Assembly: GCA_963580455.1 (NCBI GenBank)
Contig: OY756962.1
Coordinates: 11,054,001 to 11,118,000 of the forward strand
DNA: 64,000 nucleotides
Origin: Euonymus europaeus
Taxonomy: Eukaryota; Streptophyta; Magnoliopsida; Celastrales; Celastraceae
Reading direction: 5' to 3'
Below are positions 23,506-33,031 of the stretch, in pieces. How positions within the stretch are numbered: position 1 is the stretch's first letter; every line of letters starts with the position of its first letter. A model generated the notes under the pieces. It did no database searches, was not told where the DNA came from, and worked only from the letters and a program-made list of their open reading frames with translations. A program made the translations under genes and the position numbers.

Positions 23506-24144
23506 CTAATTTTCGATATCAACTTGCTCCTCGGCAGCCCGCTCTGTCTCACCTTCAACAGGAGGAGTGGGCGCGTCGACTTCTTCATTCCTCGGAGGGA
23601 TCGCTGGAACATCAGTATCCATGTACTTATCGATGTCCTCCTCGACGTCCCCCTCATCCTCTTGAAGAAGGCAGAACTGCTCGTATGTGTCTTCCTTCAC
23701 CACATCCTCGTCGTCTTTCCCCGCTATGACTGGACATAGCTCATCCAAAATGTCCGAGCTCTGCCCTTTGATGACGAGGAACCTCCGCGCTTCTTTGACA
23801 GCAGCCTGGAAACAGAAAAAGCCTTCTTGCTTAAGGGTAAGTTGGAACTCCTCAGAGTCGCGAAACTCTCGGAGACTAGCTTGTCGCCCGCTTTCAAACA
23901 GGATGGCCTCGTCAGCCTCAGCTGCTGACTTTTGTCTTGCCAGCTCATCCTCGGCTTCCTTCAGCTTCTTGGTCAGCAAATTCTCGGACTTCTACGTCTT
24001 CTCGAGGTCCAACTTCGTCAGCTTCAGAGCGGTCTCTGTCGGACCAAGAGCTCCCTTGAGTAGCAGAATCTCTTGGGAGGCAGTCCTCTTCTCCGCTGCC
24101 AAACTTCGGATGTCCAGTGACAACTTACCGAGAAGCGAAGTCAG

Positions 24145-24229
24145 CTGCAAATGACAACAAAAAAGAAAAGAGTTATTAAGCAAGCTGAAGGAAAACATGC
24201 TAAACAGTGTTCCGAGCAGAAGCATGTAC
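24145..24229 (-). other. Predicted intron 2 of the antisense gene (85 bp)
   Basis: Donor GGAG|GTACATGC and acceptor CATTTGCAG|CTGAC on the minus strand. Without splicing the frame stops at once (…ARNTV then stop). With splicing exon 2 (…AVKLME) joins exon 3 (LTSLLGKL…) in phase 0. This is stronger evidence than intron 1, because splicing is needed to continue the coiled coil. Confidence 0.7.
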
Positions 24230-24654
24230 CTCCATCAACTTGACGGCCGAAGCGCCCATCTTCTCCTCGGTGGTCATCTCCTCGGCTCGCCTTTGGTCCG
24301 ACGGAAGAGACAGATTCTCGAGCATCTCCAAGGCTACCCGAGAATTGGCCACTGTATCAGATAGACGCACATTCCACCGAGGAATGTGAACGTCCCCCAT
24401 CCTGTGAGGAGGAGAAGAAGAGCGGGCGTCGGATGTACGAGAAGGAGATCCAACGACCTGGAAAGACGGGGTGGAAACGAAGACACCACGACCGCGACCC
24501 AAGTCTTTTCCTCGGCCTGGTTTGACTTGGGCACCCTCAGCAGGGACAACCCTCTTCTTCTTGCTCGGTTCAACACCCCCGTCAGGTCTCCTCTTCTTGC
24601 CCAAGTTGGCAGTCTTCTTCTGCAACTTCAGGTAATCAGCAGCCGACGACATAT

Positions 24655-24735
24655 CTGAGAAGTAACAAGAATCAGTAATCAACATGATTAGTATAAGAAA
24701 GTTATAAACAAAACCGAGCAAGAGCAGGTCCCCAC
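24655..24735 (-). other. Predicted intron 1 of the antisense gene (81 bp)
   Basis: On the minus strand the donor is CAAG|GTGGGGAC and the acceptor is TTACTTCTCAG|ATATG, with a T-rich, AT-rich interior. Length is a multiple of 3, so the frame stays open through it. The translated interior is hydrophobic and unlike the surrounding coiled coil, which argues for splicing. Confidence 0.6.
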
Positions 24736-25700
24736 CTTGCATCGCTTGCTCGGACCTATGAGCCCTTGTAAAGTCTACAGCTCGGCATATCATAGGCACA
24801 GAAGGCTTAGTGAAAGGGCCTCTGAGAGTAAGATACCAGTCAAGCTCCTGTGGAGAAAGTTGGGGAAGTCGCTTGAATTTACTGAATTTTGGGACAACCC
24901 ACGAGGTCCTAAAAGGAAGATCCTCGTCCTCGCCCAAAGGCATCCGAACAAAGAAATAACTAGACTTCCAATGATGATTGGAAGAGGAATACTTTGGAGC
25001 AACCAGACCCTTCTTGAACTTTAAATAGCAAAGTCCAGGGTTTCTCGGAGCTCTACAAAGGGAGAAAATGTGTTGAAGAACATTAGAAGAAAAAGGGACG
25101 CGAAGCTCGGCACAGTAGTAGAGAATTGTGCCGAGAAACACCCAAGAATTGGGAGCGAGATAGGTAGGGCAAATGTCGAACCGATCAAAGAAGGAGCATA
25201 TTGCTGGGGCAATCGGTATCCGACAACCAAATGATAGCGCGGTGGTAGAAATGGCAAACTCCCCATGTTGAGGACGGAATGGAGATACTCCATCAGGCAC
25301 AGGCCTGCAAGGGTAGGGAATACCGAACAATTTACGTTGGGATTCCACCTCGGAGGCTGAAAGGCTACAACTAAGATTCCTAGGCTCCCTAGAACCATCA
25401 CCTGCTGCTCGGGCCTCCTGTAGTTCGAACCCAGGAGGGGCAAAGAAAGGGCGTTCTGCTAGGGGTAGCCTAATGCTCGTCCTAACAGGAGGAGAGTTAG
25501 AGGTCGAAGGAGAAGTTCCTAAATCGGCTTCCTCTAACACATTAATATCACTATCCGAAGAAGGGGAAGACATTTCTCGTACTTGATGAGACAAAGAAGG
25601 GATAGTATTTGCTCGGAAAAAGAAGATTATGTTTGCTCGGATAGACAATGCTCGGGGCTCTCAATCTTGGCAGCGAATGAATTGGACAGTGACGTCCTCG

Positions 25701-25710
25701 CTATTTATAG
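25701..25710 (-). promoter_or_regulatory. TATA box of the antisense gene
   Basis: CTATAAATAG on the minus strand, about 130 bp upstream of the predicted ATG at 25573. A TGACGTC-like element lies just downstream (about 25690). This suggests that the gene is transcribed independently of the LTR promoter. Confidence 0.6.
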
Positions 25711-25920
25711 CCGAAGACCGCCCCGGTCAACGGACCCGATGACGAGACGTACTGCATTCTCTCATCTGGGCCGCTCAACCTCTGCACATCAAATGACCAC
25801 TGGATCAAGATCAATCAAATCTTAGCCGTTCAACGACTCACAATTAATGTCAGCCTCGGGAACCCAAACGTCCACTCATACAGACCTATCATTGGTCCTA
25901 CGATGACCAATCACGGGTCT

Positions 25921-25931
25921 GAGGGGGCAAC
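25921..25931 (+). other. Element C polypurine tract
   Basis: GAGGGGGCAAC lies directly before the 3' LTR start TGATGAGG at 25932. Confidence 0.85.
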
Positions 25932-26376
25932 TGATGAGGATAATTTTCCCCTACAATGACAACACGACACGTGGATATAATAGTCACCAGCTTTATGCTC
26001 GGTACCGAGAAGAAGGATGTACATTCCTCGGTACTCATCCTCAGAGTGGTAAAAAGCTATCATGAACAACCCAAACAGGAACTACCTTCACTATAAAAAG
26101 GGGGAAACCCTCAGGTAAAAAGGACAACTTTTAACTTATGACAAGAGCACCGAGCAGTGCACTTTACAGAGTTACTTTGTGCTAGCATCTGACTTGAGCG
26201 TCGGAGCGCCAAAGCCAGAGAACACTCTCTGGCGGGCCTCTAGTTTACGTTTGCTCTTTATTACAGGGTAACTCTATTGTTGAGAGGAAGCTAATACGAG
26301 GGAGGATATCATCAGACGAGAAAGCTCTTGTTCAAACCTATCCTGATACGTCTTGGACTGATTTGAGACGTCATCA
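25932..26376 (+). repeat. Element C 3' LTR (445 bp)
   Basis: Same length as the 5' LTR. The substitutions I see are G/A and T/A near 26058-26066, T/C near 26233 and A/G near 26302. It is followed by the target duplication. Confidence 0.96.
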
Positions 26377-26381
26377 CATTC
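26377..26381. other. Target site duplication of element C, right copy (CATTC)
   Basis: Second CATTC, immediately after the end of C's 3' LTR at 26376. Element B sequence continues beyond it. Confidence 0.95.
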
Positions 26382-27337
26382 AGTTCAGACTGCAAGTTTA
26401 GACTTCCGATTATTTGGAGAAGGATAGTGGAGACATGAGTCTGTTGGATTGTGAATTGTCTCAGAACGGGTCGTCGATTTGTCTCATATTGATATGTTCG
26501 TAAGTGCACAATAGACTTTGTAGTTTTGACGACACTAATTTGAAATGCGCACCAAAATTGGGGCAGTTTTTGGTGCGTCCCATTCGTTATCGTGTATTTC
26601 ACCCAAAAATGATTCAGCCCAAAGAAAAACTTTGACCCGTTATTCAACTTGAACCCAAATCATTACCCGGATTTTTGTCCAAACCAAAGTTACCCCAAAT
26701 TCATAACTCAAAACCAAACGCAATTTAAAATCGACCCAGACCATTTCATAATACAAAATCAAGCCCAATCCAAAACTCAAACAAAAGCCCACCGCATTTT
26801 TCGAATACTAACTCCATTTCAACGACAACTCTCACATTTTTCAATACCTCTTTTCAACAACAACTCTCACATTTTTCCACACCTCTTTCTCTTTATTCAT
26901 TTTTCAAACAAACAACTCTCACATTTTTCAATACTTCTTTATTCATTTTTCAACACCTACTCACACATTTTTTCCACTCATCTTTTCCTTTTTGCCTAAA
27001 ATAATTTTCAACTTCATCCTTACCATCCTATATATATTCCCCTTTCTGGAAAATGGGGAAGAATCCTTTGGAGGCCTGATAAGAAAATTTTCAGAGAGCA
27101 AATATTGGAGAAAAAAAGAGAGAATTGGTCGTGAGTCTTGATAGGGAAGAATTGGGGCTTTTGGTTAATTGAAGGCAGTCCGTCTCCTCCATTTATCACC
27201 TCATCTCACTGTCTCCGCTAACTGTGGCAATTATTCCTCCCAATATCACTGTCACACGGGTATCATTTGATGTCTTGCTCTTGATTTCACTCACCTTCCT
27301 ACATTAAAGTCCTCCTACTTGGTTCTTTAGTGTCTAA
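26382..27337 (+). other. Element B interior, first part after C: no gene, CT-rich degenerate repeats
   Basis: Resumes B after C. One hairpin motif is at 26548-26577. From about 26820 to 26980, variants of CAACTCTCACATTTTTCAAT recur four or five times. TATATATATTCCCC near 27030 could be a TATA element for the ORF at 27338. Nothing else is recognised. Confidence 0.55.
26548..26577 (+). other. GGGGC-loop hairpin 1 of element B
   Basis: Arms CGCACCAAAA and TTTTGGTGCG (10 bp perfect) enclose TTGGGGCAGT. It shares the core TTGGGGCAG/CTGGGGCAG with two further hairpins downstream, which have different outer stems. Confidence 0.7.
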
Positions 27338-27784
27338 ATGGCATCCACTTCACTTCAAAATATTCTACAAAGGTTTTCAACCCTCATCTTTGACAATCAT
27401 TTTTCCCAAACAAAGACCAATCATCCTTATCTCGAATTAGAAAATGAGCAGATTAATGTTGTCGTTCCTTATGGGAATGATTTTGAGCGTTCTTGGAGTT
27501 ATCCTATTCTAAATGCTGATTCTGTCAAAATAGAATGTTTGCGTATATTTCATTATTTTAATCTACCATTCGATCTATGCAAACATATTCTTGAAATAGT
27601 ACTATTTTCCCAAATCCGTGATCAAATTTTATTAGATCTTGTTACTGATCATGTGGATGATTTTATCAATAAATTTATCACGGATGAAGAAGCCTTTCAG
27701 TTTGATGATCCCCTTGATAATGATCTTGTTGATTTTTGGGATGAATTTGAGGATGAACCTGAAGAATGGGTTAATGAATTTTAA
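27338..27784 (+). CDS. Unrecognised 148-residue ORF in element B
   Basis: An open frame from ATGGCATCC to TAA, the longest in B's interior. The start context (CTAAATGGC) is reasonable for a plant gene, and a TATA-like stretch lies about 300 bp upstream. The protein begins MASTSLQNILQRFSTLIF, has a middle rich in hydrophobic residues and ends strongly acidic (EFEDEPEEWVNEF). I do not recognise a domain. It is not gag, protease, RT or integrase by motif. It could be a relict of an Ogre first ORF, a protein peculiar to this LARD, or a captured host fragment. Chance is possible in AT-rich DNA, although this codon mix is more protein-like than the neighbouring frames. Confidence 0.4.
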   Translation: MASTSLQNILQRFSTLIFDNHFSQTKTNHPYLELENEQINVVVPYGNDFERSWSYPILNADSVKIECLRIFHYFNLPFDLCKHILEIVLFSQIRDQILLDLVTDHVDDFINKFITDEEAFQFDDPLDNDLVDFWDEFEDEPEEWVNEF

Positions 27785-27924
27785 ATTGATGTTTTATGCA
27801 TTGGGGCGTCCCATTCATATGTTATCCTTGAAAGGTTGCAATAAGTTGACAAGAATAAAAGTTTGTGGGCGGATACAGTGGACTCAAAGCAGCTTAGGCG
27901 AGTTGGATTCGATTAGAGAATGCA

Positions 27925-27949
27925 CACCAAAACTGGGGCAGTTTTGGTG
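27925..27949 (+). other. GGGGC-loop hairpin 2 of element B
   Basis: CACCAAAACT and AGTTTTGGTG form a perfect 10-bp stem around the loop GGGGC. It has the same loop as the hairpins at 26548 and 31378. Confidence 0.75.
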
Positions 27950-28012
27950 ATTATCCCCGAAAATATCGACTTGTGTTTGGATTTTTTTTTAATTGCCATG
28001 TTGTGAGGATAA

Positions 28013-29440
28013 ATTGATTCGGTTGTTGAGGAATGTGAATTATTGGCCGCTTGTGGCATTTGAGTATAATTTGGGAATGTGAATTATGAATTTCTTCAAA
28101 ACTAGGTAGCATTGATATAATGCCAATAATAAAAATTAAAAAGTCAATTCAGTACATTACCACACAACTTTATTCAGATAATAAAACGTCCAAATATTAC
28201 ATGTCTCACTCAACTGAATCAATCACACTAGGTGAAGAATCAAATACACATAAAATAGTAATATCAGAACGGACACTAAAAACATCATCACAAATAAATC
28301 CATCAGGCTTCCGATCAAGAGGAAAGTCCCACTAGGCAACAACTGCGAACATTACAAATTTAATCATTGTTAAGAATTAATCATAGGATTCAAATATTGT
28401 ACATGTAAAAGAGGTTAAAACAAATAACTCATAACAAATTTCAAATTTTCAAACACGACATTCAAATAGGTCAGAATTATACAAATAATTTGAATGTGTT
28501 AACACAGAATCTGTTAATTAGGAATTTAGAACCCAAATGCCTCAGTCCATCGCACATGTCCAACAACTAAATGCACTAGGCTCAATTTTGTCAAAAAGCC
28601 CGAACCGTTATATCAACGAGCCTACAAAACAATACTTAAAGCCCAATGAATAGGCCCAATCAAAAAATCATAGAAAAACTCGGATTAATGTTTAAAGCCC
28701 GCCCGATTCGACCCAAGCCATTTAGTTAACCTAAAGGCTTCGAAATTGGCCCAAGATTCTGAACTAGCCCTAGGAAGGAGAAATGGAAAAAGCCAGCGCT
28801 GCTGGAGGAACGAGAAGAAGAAGTACCAGGGACTTGATAAGAAAAAGAAATTCCAGAGGAACGGAGCAAAATTGTGAGTTTAGATCGGGTTTTGTTTGAA
28901 GATTTTCTGTAAAATTTTTGGATTTATTCTTCTTGTTTTTCCCTGGTGTTGAGAGGATTGGAAACCCACTATACTCTCTGTTTTCTGTTTTCTGGGTTGT
29001 ATCTCTCAAGTTTTTAGTTCAATAACAAAATACAAAACTCCAGTTCAATCCATCACAAACAAATACATATAAGAAGTTTAAAGGCATTAATCTATAAAAT
29101 GAAATTAACAGACATCAAGAATTCAAATTACAGAAGTCCTAACCAAAGAGATATAGAACTGTTACCTTAAGCGAAGTCGACTAGGAACTAAAGAAAATTT
29201 GATGGAAGATCTGGTATGAAGAAGGATCGCTTTGGACGAGTTCAGAACGACGAACGAATAATATTGAGGATTTGGAGGGTGCGATCGGTAATGGACGGAC
29301 CGGTGAGCAATAATTGTAAAAGTAGTGTGGTACTACCAATAAGAAGGAGAAGAAGAATTAAAATGAAGAAAAAAAAGAAAAAAACAGTAAAAAAGCTATT
29401 GATCGGATGACAATAATGACAGTTCATTATCACTTTTTAA
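28013..29440 (+). repeat. 1.43-kb tandem duplication in element B, copy 1
   Basis: Starts ATTGATTCGGTTGTTGAGG and is followed immediately by a second copy with the same start at 29441. By eye the copies are identical apart from one A in a homopolymer. The unit does not have TG/CA ends, so it is not a pair of LTRs. It contains GCCCAA/GGCCCA motifs and a possible small frame (28783-28899). Its last bases form ATAATGA...TCATTAT, a small palindrome. Confidence 0.93.
28783..28899 (+). other. Promoter-like segment and 38-codon frame in the duplicated unit (copy also at 30211)
   Basis: GCCCAATGAATAGGCCCAA (site II-like TGGGCY elements) lies about 150 bp upstream of an ATG at 28783, and AGCCCTAGG lies just before it. 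The frame begins MEKASAAGGTRRRSTRDLIRK and ends after 38 codons. On the minus strand a CT-rich stretch and an AAG|GTAACAG donor-like site lie near 29160-29170. Together these look like the 5' part of a plant gene, possibly captured, but I cannot name it and chance is not excluded. Confidence 0.25.
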
Positions 29441-30867
29441 ATTGATTCGGTTGTTGAGGAATGTGAATTATTGGCCGCTTGTGGCATTTGAGTATAATTT
29501 GGGAATGTGAATTATGAATTTCTTCAAAACTAGGTAGCATTGATATAATGCCAATAATAAAAATTAAAAAGTCAATTCAGTACATTACCACACAACTTTA
29601 TTCAGATAATAAAACGTCCAAATATTACATGTCTCACTCAACTGAATCAATCACACTAGGTGAAGAATCAAATACACATAAAATAGTAATATCAGAACGG
29701 ACACTAAAAACATCATCACAAATAAATCCATCAGGCTTCCGATCAAGAGGAAAGTCCCACTAGGCAACAACTGCGAACATTACAAATTTAATCATTGTTA
29801 AGAATTAATCATAGGATTCAAATATTGTACATGTAAAAGAGGTTAAAACAAATAACTCATAACAAATTTCAAATTTTCAAACACGACATTCAAATAGGTC
29901 AGAATTATACAAATAATTTGAATGTGTTAACACAGAATCTGTTAATTAGGAATTTAGAACCCAAATGCCTCAGTCCATCGCACATGTCCAACAACTAAAT
30001 GCACTAGGCTCAATTTTGTCAAAAAGCCCGAACCGTTATATCAACGAGCCTACAAAACAATACTTAAAGCCCAATGAATAGGCCCAATCAAAAAATCATA
30101 GAAAAACTCGGATTAATGTTTAAAGCCCGCCCGATTCGACCCAAGCCATTTAGTTAACCTAAAGGCTTCGAAATTGGCCCAAGATTCTGAACTAGCCCTA
30201 GGAAGGAGAAATGGAAAAAGCCAGCGCTGCTGGAGGAACGAGAAGAAGAAGTACCAGGGACTTGATAAGAAAAAGAAATTCCAGAGGAACGGAGCAAAAT
30301 TGTGAGTTTAGATCGGGTTTTGTTTGAAGATTTTCTGTAAAATTTTTGGATTTATTCTTCTTGTTTTTCCCTGGTGTTGAGAGGATTGGAAACCCACTAT
30401 ACTCTCTGTTTTCTGTTTTCTGGGTTGTATCTCTCAAGTTTTTAGTTCAATAACAAAATACAAAACTCCAGTTCAATCCATCACAAACAAATACATATAA
30501 GAAGTTTAAAGGCATTAATCTATAAAATGAAATTAACAGACATCAAGAATTCAAATTACAGAAGTCCTAACCAAAGAGATATAGAACTGTTACCTTAAGC
30601 GAAGTCGACTAGGAACTAAAGAAAATTTGATGGAAGATCTGGTATGAAGAAGGATCGCTTTGGACGAGTTCAGAACGACGAACGAATAATATTGAGGATT
30701 TGGAGGGTGCGATCGGTAATGGACGGACCGGTGAGCAATAATTGTAAAAGTAGTGTGGTACTACCAATAAGAAGGAGAAGAAGAATTAAAATGAAGAAAA
30801 AAAGAAAAAAACAGTAAAAAAGCTATTGATCGGATGACAATAATGACAGTTCATTATCACTTTTTAG
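29441..30867 (+). repeat. 1.43-kb tandem duplication in element B, copy 2
   Basis: Matches 28013-29440. The A-run in AAGAAAAAAAG is one base shorter. After CACTTTTTA the sequence leaves the repeat and continues as element B. Near identity means a very recent duplication or an assembly duplication. Confidence 0.93.
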
Positions 30868-31849
30868 AGCGACTCCTACCTCCGTCTTTAGAGAAATGTC
30901 TGCCTTTTTAGAAAATCACCGGTGACGTTGAAGAGTCACAAGAGAGTGATGTAGAGTTGTAGAAATTCAAAGAAGTCTCAGGATGCCCAAGAGCAGAGGA
31001 AAATGTTGTCCTCTTGTATAAAAACAGGACCTGTGGTTCAACATTTTGAAAAATGAGTCTATGATCTATTGAAAATTGTGTACCAAATCGGTATCTTGGG
31101 AGTCGTGACCCTTTAAAGATAAAATTGATTTATGGAAATTAAAAGACCGTGACTTTTTTTTTAAGGAGGATTCAATGATAAAGGTGAGAACTCAGTGCTA
31201 CACATATGACAGAGATTTGTTTTAAAAAGGAAATATCAACTTATGAAAATTGGTGGATATTGGCATCCGATGCTTGGAAAAATTTGAACTAAAAAATTGA
31301 GGTTGGAAAATATATTATTAAGAGATGGCCAATTAGGGTAAAATTTTTATGGGCATAAAATATATTTGATAAACGACGCGCAAAAACTGGGGCAGTTTTT
31401 AGCGCAGGCAGTAAGCCATATTGATTTTAAATTCAAACATTCCTTTTCAAATTACTCTCATTCGAGTATTTGCCTAATGAAAATTTTGAAATATTTTGTT
31501 CTAGCGTCTATTATATCTTCTCAGGTATAGCCGTATTATTAAGACAGATTCAAATTGAATGTATGACTGAAAGATCAGGAATAACACGTTGATCAAAGAA
31601 TGGAGCAGAAGAGGATACTATAAAATGTGATTTGTGATTGCTCAGGTGTATAGTATGGCACCGGACTTTATTATCATATTCTTATACATATGCATCAATC
31701 ATTTTGAAGTTTTCATGTACCGAATTTCATTACTTCAATTCTAAATTAACATATTTTCACATTAAGAGGTTTTTGAACTTTTAAGATTAAATTTCAGGTT
31801 ATCTTTTGCATTAAAATATTTTTCGGATTAAAACACATTTCATCATCAG
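30868..31849 (+). other. Element B interior, no gene recognised
   Basis: No frame of note and no domain. It contains the third GGGGC-loop hairpin at 31378-31405. Confidence 0.5.
31378..31405 (+). other. GGGGC-loop hairpin 3 of element B
   Basis: GCGCAAAAACT pairs with AGTTTTTAGCGC (one bulged A) around GGGGC. The outer stem GCGC/GCGC replaces the CACC/GGTG of hairpin 2, so pairing is kept although the bases differ. Confidence 0.7.
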
Positions 31850-32390
31850 GATTCAAATTAAATTTATTTGTGGATTAAAATGGTCTTTCATGGCAGACTA
31901 AAATTGTCATTTGGATTGAAGTTTTGAATTAAATTTATTTGTGGATTAGAATGGCCTTTCATGGCAGATTAAAATTGTTATTCGGATTAAAGTTGTAAAT
32001 TAAATTTATTTGTGGATTAAAATGGCCTTTCATGGCAGATTAAAATTGTTATTCGGATTAAAGTTGTGAATTAAATTTATTTGTGGATTAAAATGGCCTT
32101 TCATGGCAGATTAAAATTGTTATTCGGATTAAAGTTGTGAATTAAATTTATTTGCGGATTAAAATGGCCTTTCATGGCAAATTAAAATTGTTATTTGGAT
32201 TAAAGTTGTGAATTAAAAGTATTTGTGGATTAAAATGGCCTTTCATGGCAGATTAAAGTTATTAGCTTTTATGGCAGATTAAAATCATTATTTGGATTAA
32301 AGTTGTGAATTTGTGAATTAAAATAGCCTTTCATGGCAGATTAAAGCTATTACGCTTTCATGACGGATTAAGCCTATTATCATGGATTAA
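31850..32390 (+). repeat. 71-bp minisatellite near the 3' end of element B
   Basis: Units start ATTAAATTTATTTGTGGATT at 31928, 31999, 32070 and 32141, with a further ATTAAAAGT variant at 32212. The spacing is exactly 71 bp. Each unit contains GGCCTTTCATGGCAGATTAA. Shorter degenerate units flank both sides. Tandem repeats upstream of the polypurine tract are known in Ogre and related Tat elements. Confidence 0.92.
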
Positions 32391-32396
32391 AATTGA

Positions 32397-32484
32397 GAGC
32401 CAAGCTGGGAATGGCCCTAGTGATCCTGAGCACTTTTTAGATTTGCCAAGCCGGGAATGGCCCTAGTGATCCCGAGCATTTTAT

Positions 32485-32515
<31 letters not shown>

Positions 32516-32885
32516 AATAAAATCATTTCCAATGATGAGTCAAGCCGGGAATGGCTCTAGTGATCCCGAGCATTTTTATAGGAAAAAATATAAAAAATAA
32601 TCCAATGATTTGCCAAGCCGGGAATGGCCCTAGTGATCCCGTGCACTTTTAAGATTTATCAAGCCGGGAATGGCCTTAGTGATCCCGAGCATTTTATAAA
32701 ATAATAATAAAAAAAATTAGCCAAGCCGGGAATGACCCTAGTGATCCCGAGCATTTTATAAAATAATAATAAAAAAAAATAAAAAATCAGCGAAGCCGGG
32801 AATGGCCCTAGTGATCCCGAGCATTTTTTTTTTAAAAAAAAAAAACAGAGAAAATCCCATGATTAGCCAAGATGGGAGTGGTTCT
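32397..32885 (+). repeat. Second minisatellite: about eight copies of a GC-rich core with AT spacers
   Basis: The core CAAGCCGGGAATGGCCCTAG, followed by TGATCCCGAGCA, recurs near 32400, 32446, 32541, 32613, 32658, 32722 and 32793, with a degraded copy near 32867. The spacers vary from about 10 to 60 bases and are mostly A/T runs, which include an AT microsatellite near 32490-32512. CGGGA and TCCCG within each core are reverse complements. A 117-codon minus-strand frame over this region is a by-product. Confidence 0.9.
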
Positions 32886-33018
32886 CGATTAAAATATTGT
32901 GGCGGATTAAAGTAATGGTTTAAAATATTTTGGATTGGTTTAAAAAAAAAAAAAAAATTCACACAGTTAAAATTGGGATACCATACCTTTACGTGGCATT
33001 TACTACGTAAAACCTCGC

Positions 33019-33031
33019 AAAGGGGGGCAGC
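33019..33031 (+). other. Element B polypurine tract
   Basis: AAAGGGGGGCAGC lies directly before the LTR start TGTTGTACC at 33032. Confidence 0.85.

Larger units (their letters stand above)
23506..25573 (-). pseudogene. Element C antisense additional gene, three exons, one in-frame stop
   Basis: On the minus strand, exon 1 spans 25573-24736, exon 2 spans 24654-24230 and exon 3 spans 24144-23506. The start MSSPSSDSDINVLEE at 25573 is preferred over an upstream Met (25648) because of the TATA box at 25701-25710. The N-terminal half resembles the putative gypsy-type transposon domain (Transposase_28-like): the segments PICSFFDRFDICPTYLAPNSW and VVPKFSKFKR are typical. A basic segment (KKRRPDGGVEPSKKKR) could be a nuclear signal. 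The C-terminal part is a charged coiled coil ending in an acidic tail. A TAG at 23989-23991 interrupts the coiled coil, with the same frame continuing. Tat-lineage elements are known to carry such antisense ORFs, but their function is unknown. Confidence 0.8.
17175..26376 (+). mobile_element. Element C: Tat-lineage Ty3/gypsy element (Retand/RIRE2-like), structurally complete
   Basis: 9202 bp with 445-bp LTRs, TG/CA ends, a 5-bp target duplication, a primer-binding site, a polypurine tract and gag-protease-RT-RNase H-integrase in gypsy order. A second gene lies on the opposite strand between integrase and the 3' LTR, as known in Tat-lineage elements with additional ORFs. The LTRs differ at about four positions (0.9%), so it is the youngest of the three. 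An in-frame stop and a frameshift in pol mean this copy is probably not autonomous. Confidence 0.95.

Noticed and set aside
23506..24154. Plus-strand frames at 23524-23739 and 23687-24154
   Set aside because: They are the complementary shadow of exon 3 of the antisense gene, with a low-complexity Ser-rich translation.
28013..30867. The 1.43-kb direct repeats as the two LTRs of a further element
   Set aside because: They are directly adjacent with no interior, lack TG/CA termini, a primer site, a polypurine tract and a target duplication. A tandem duplication explains them better.
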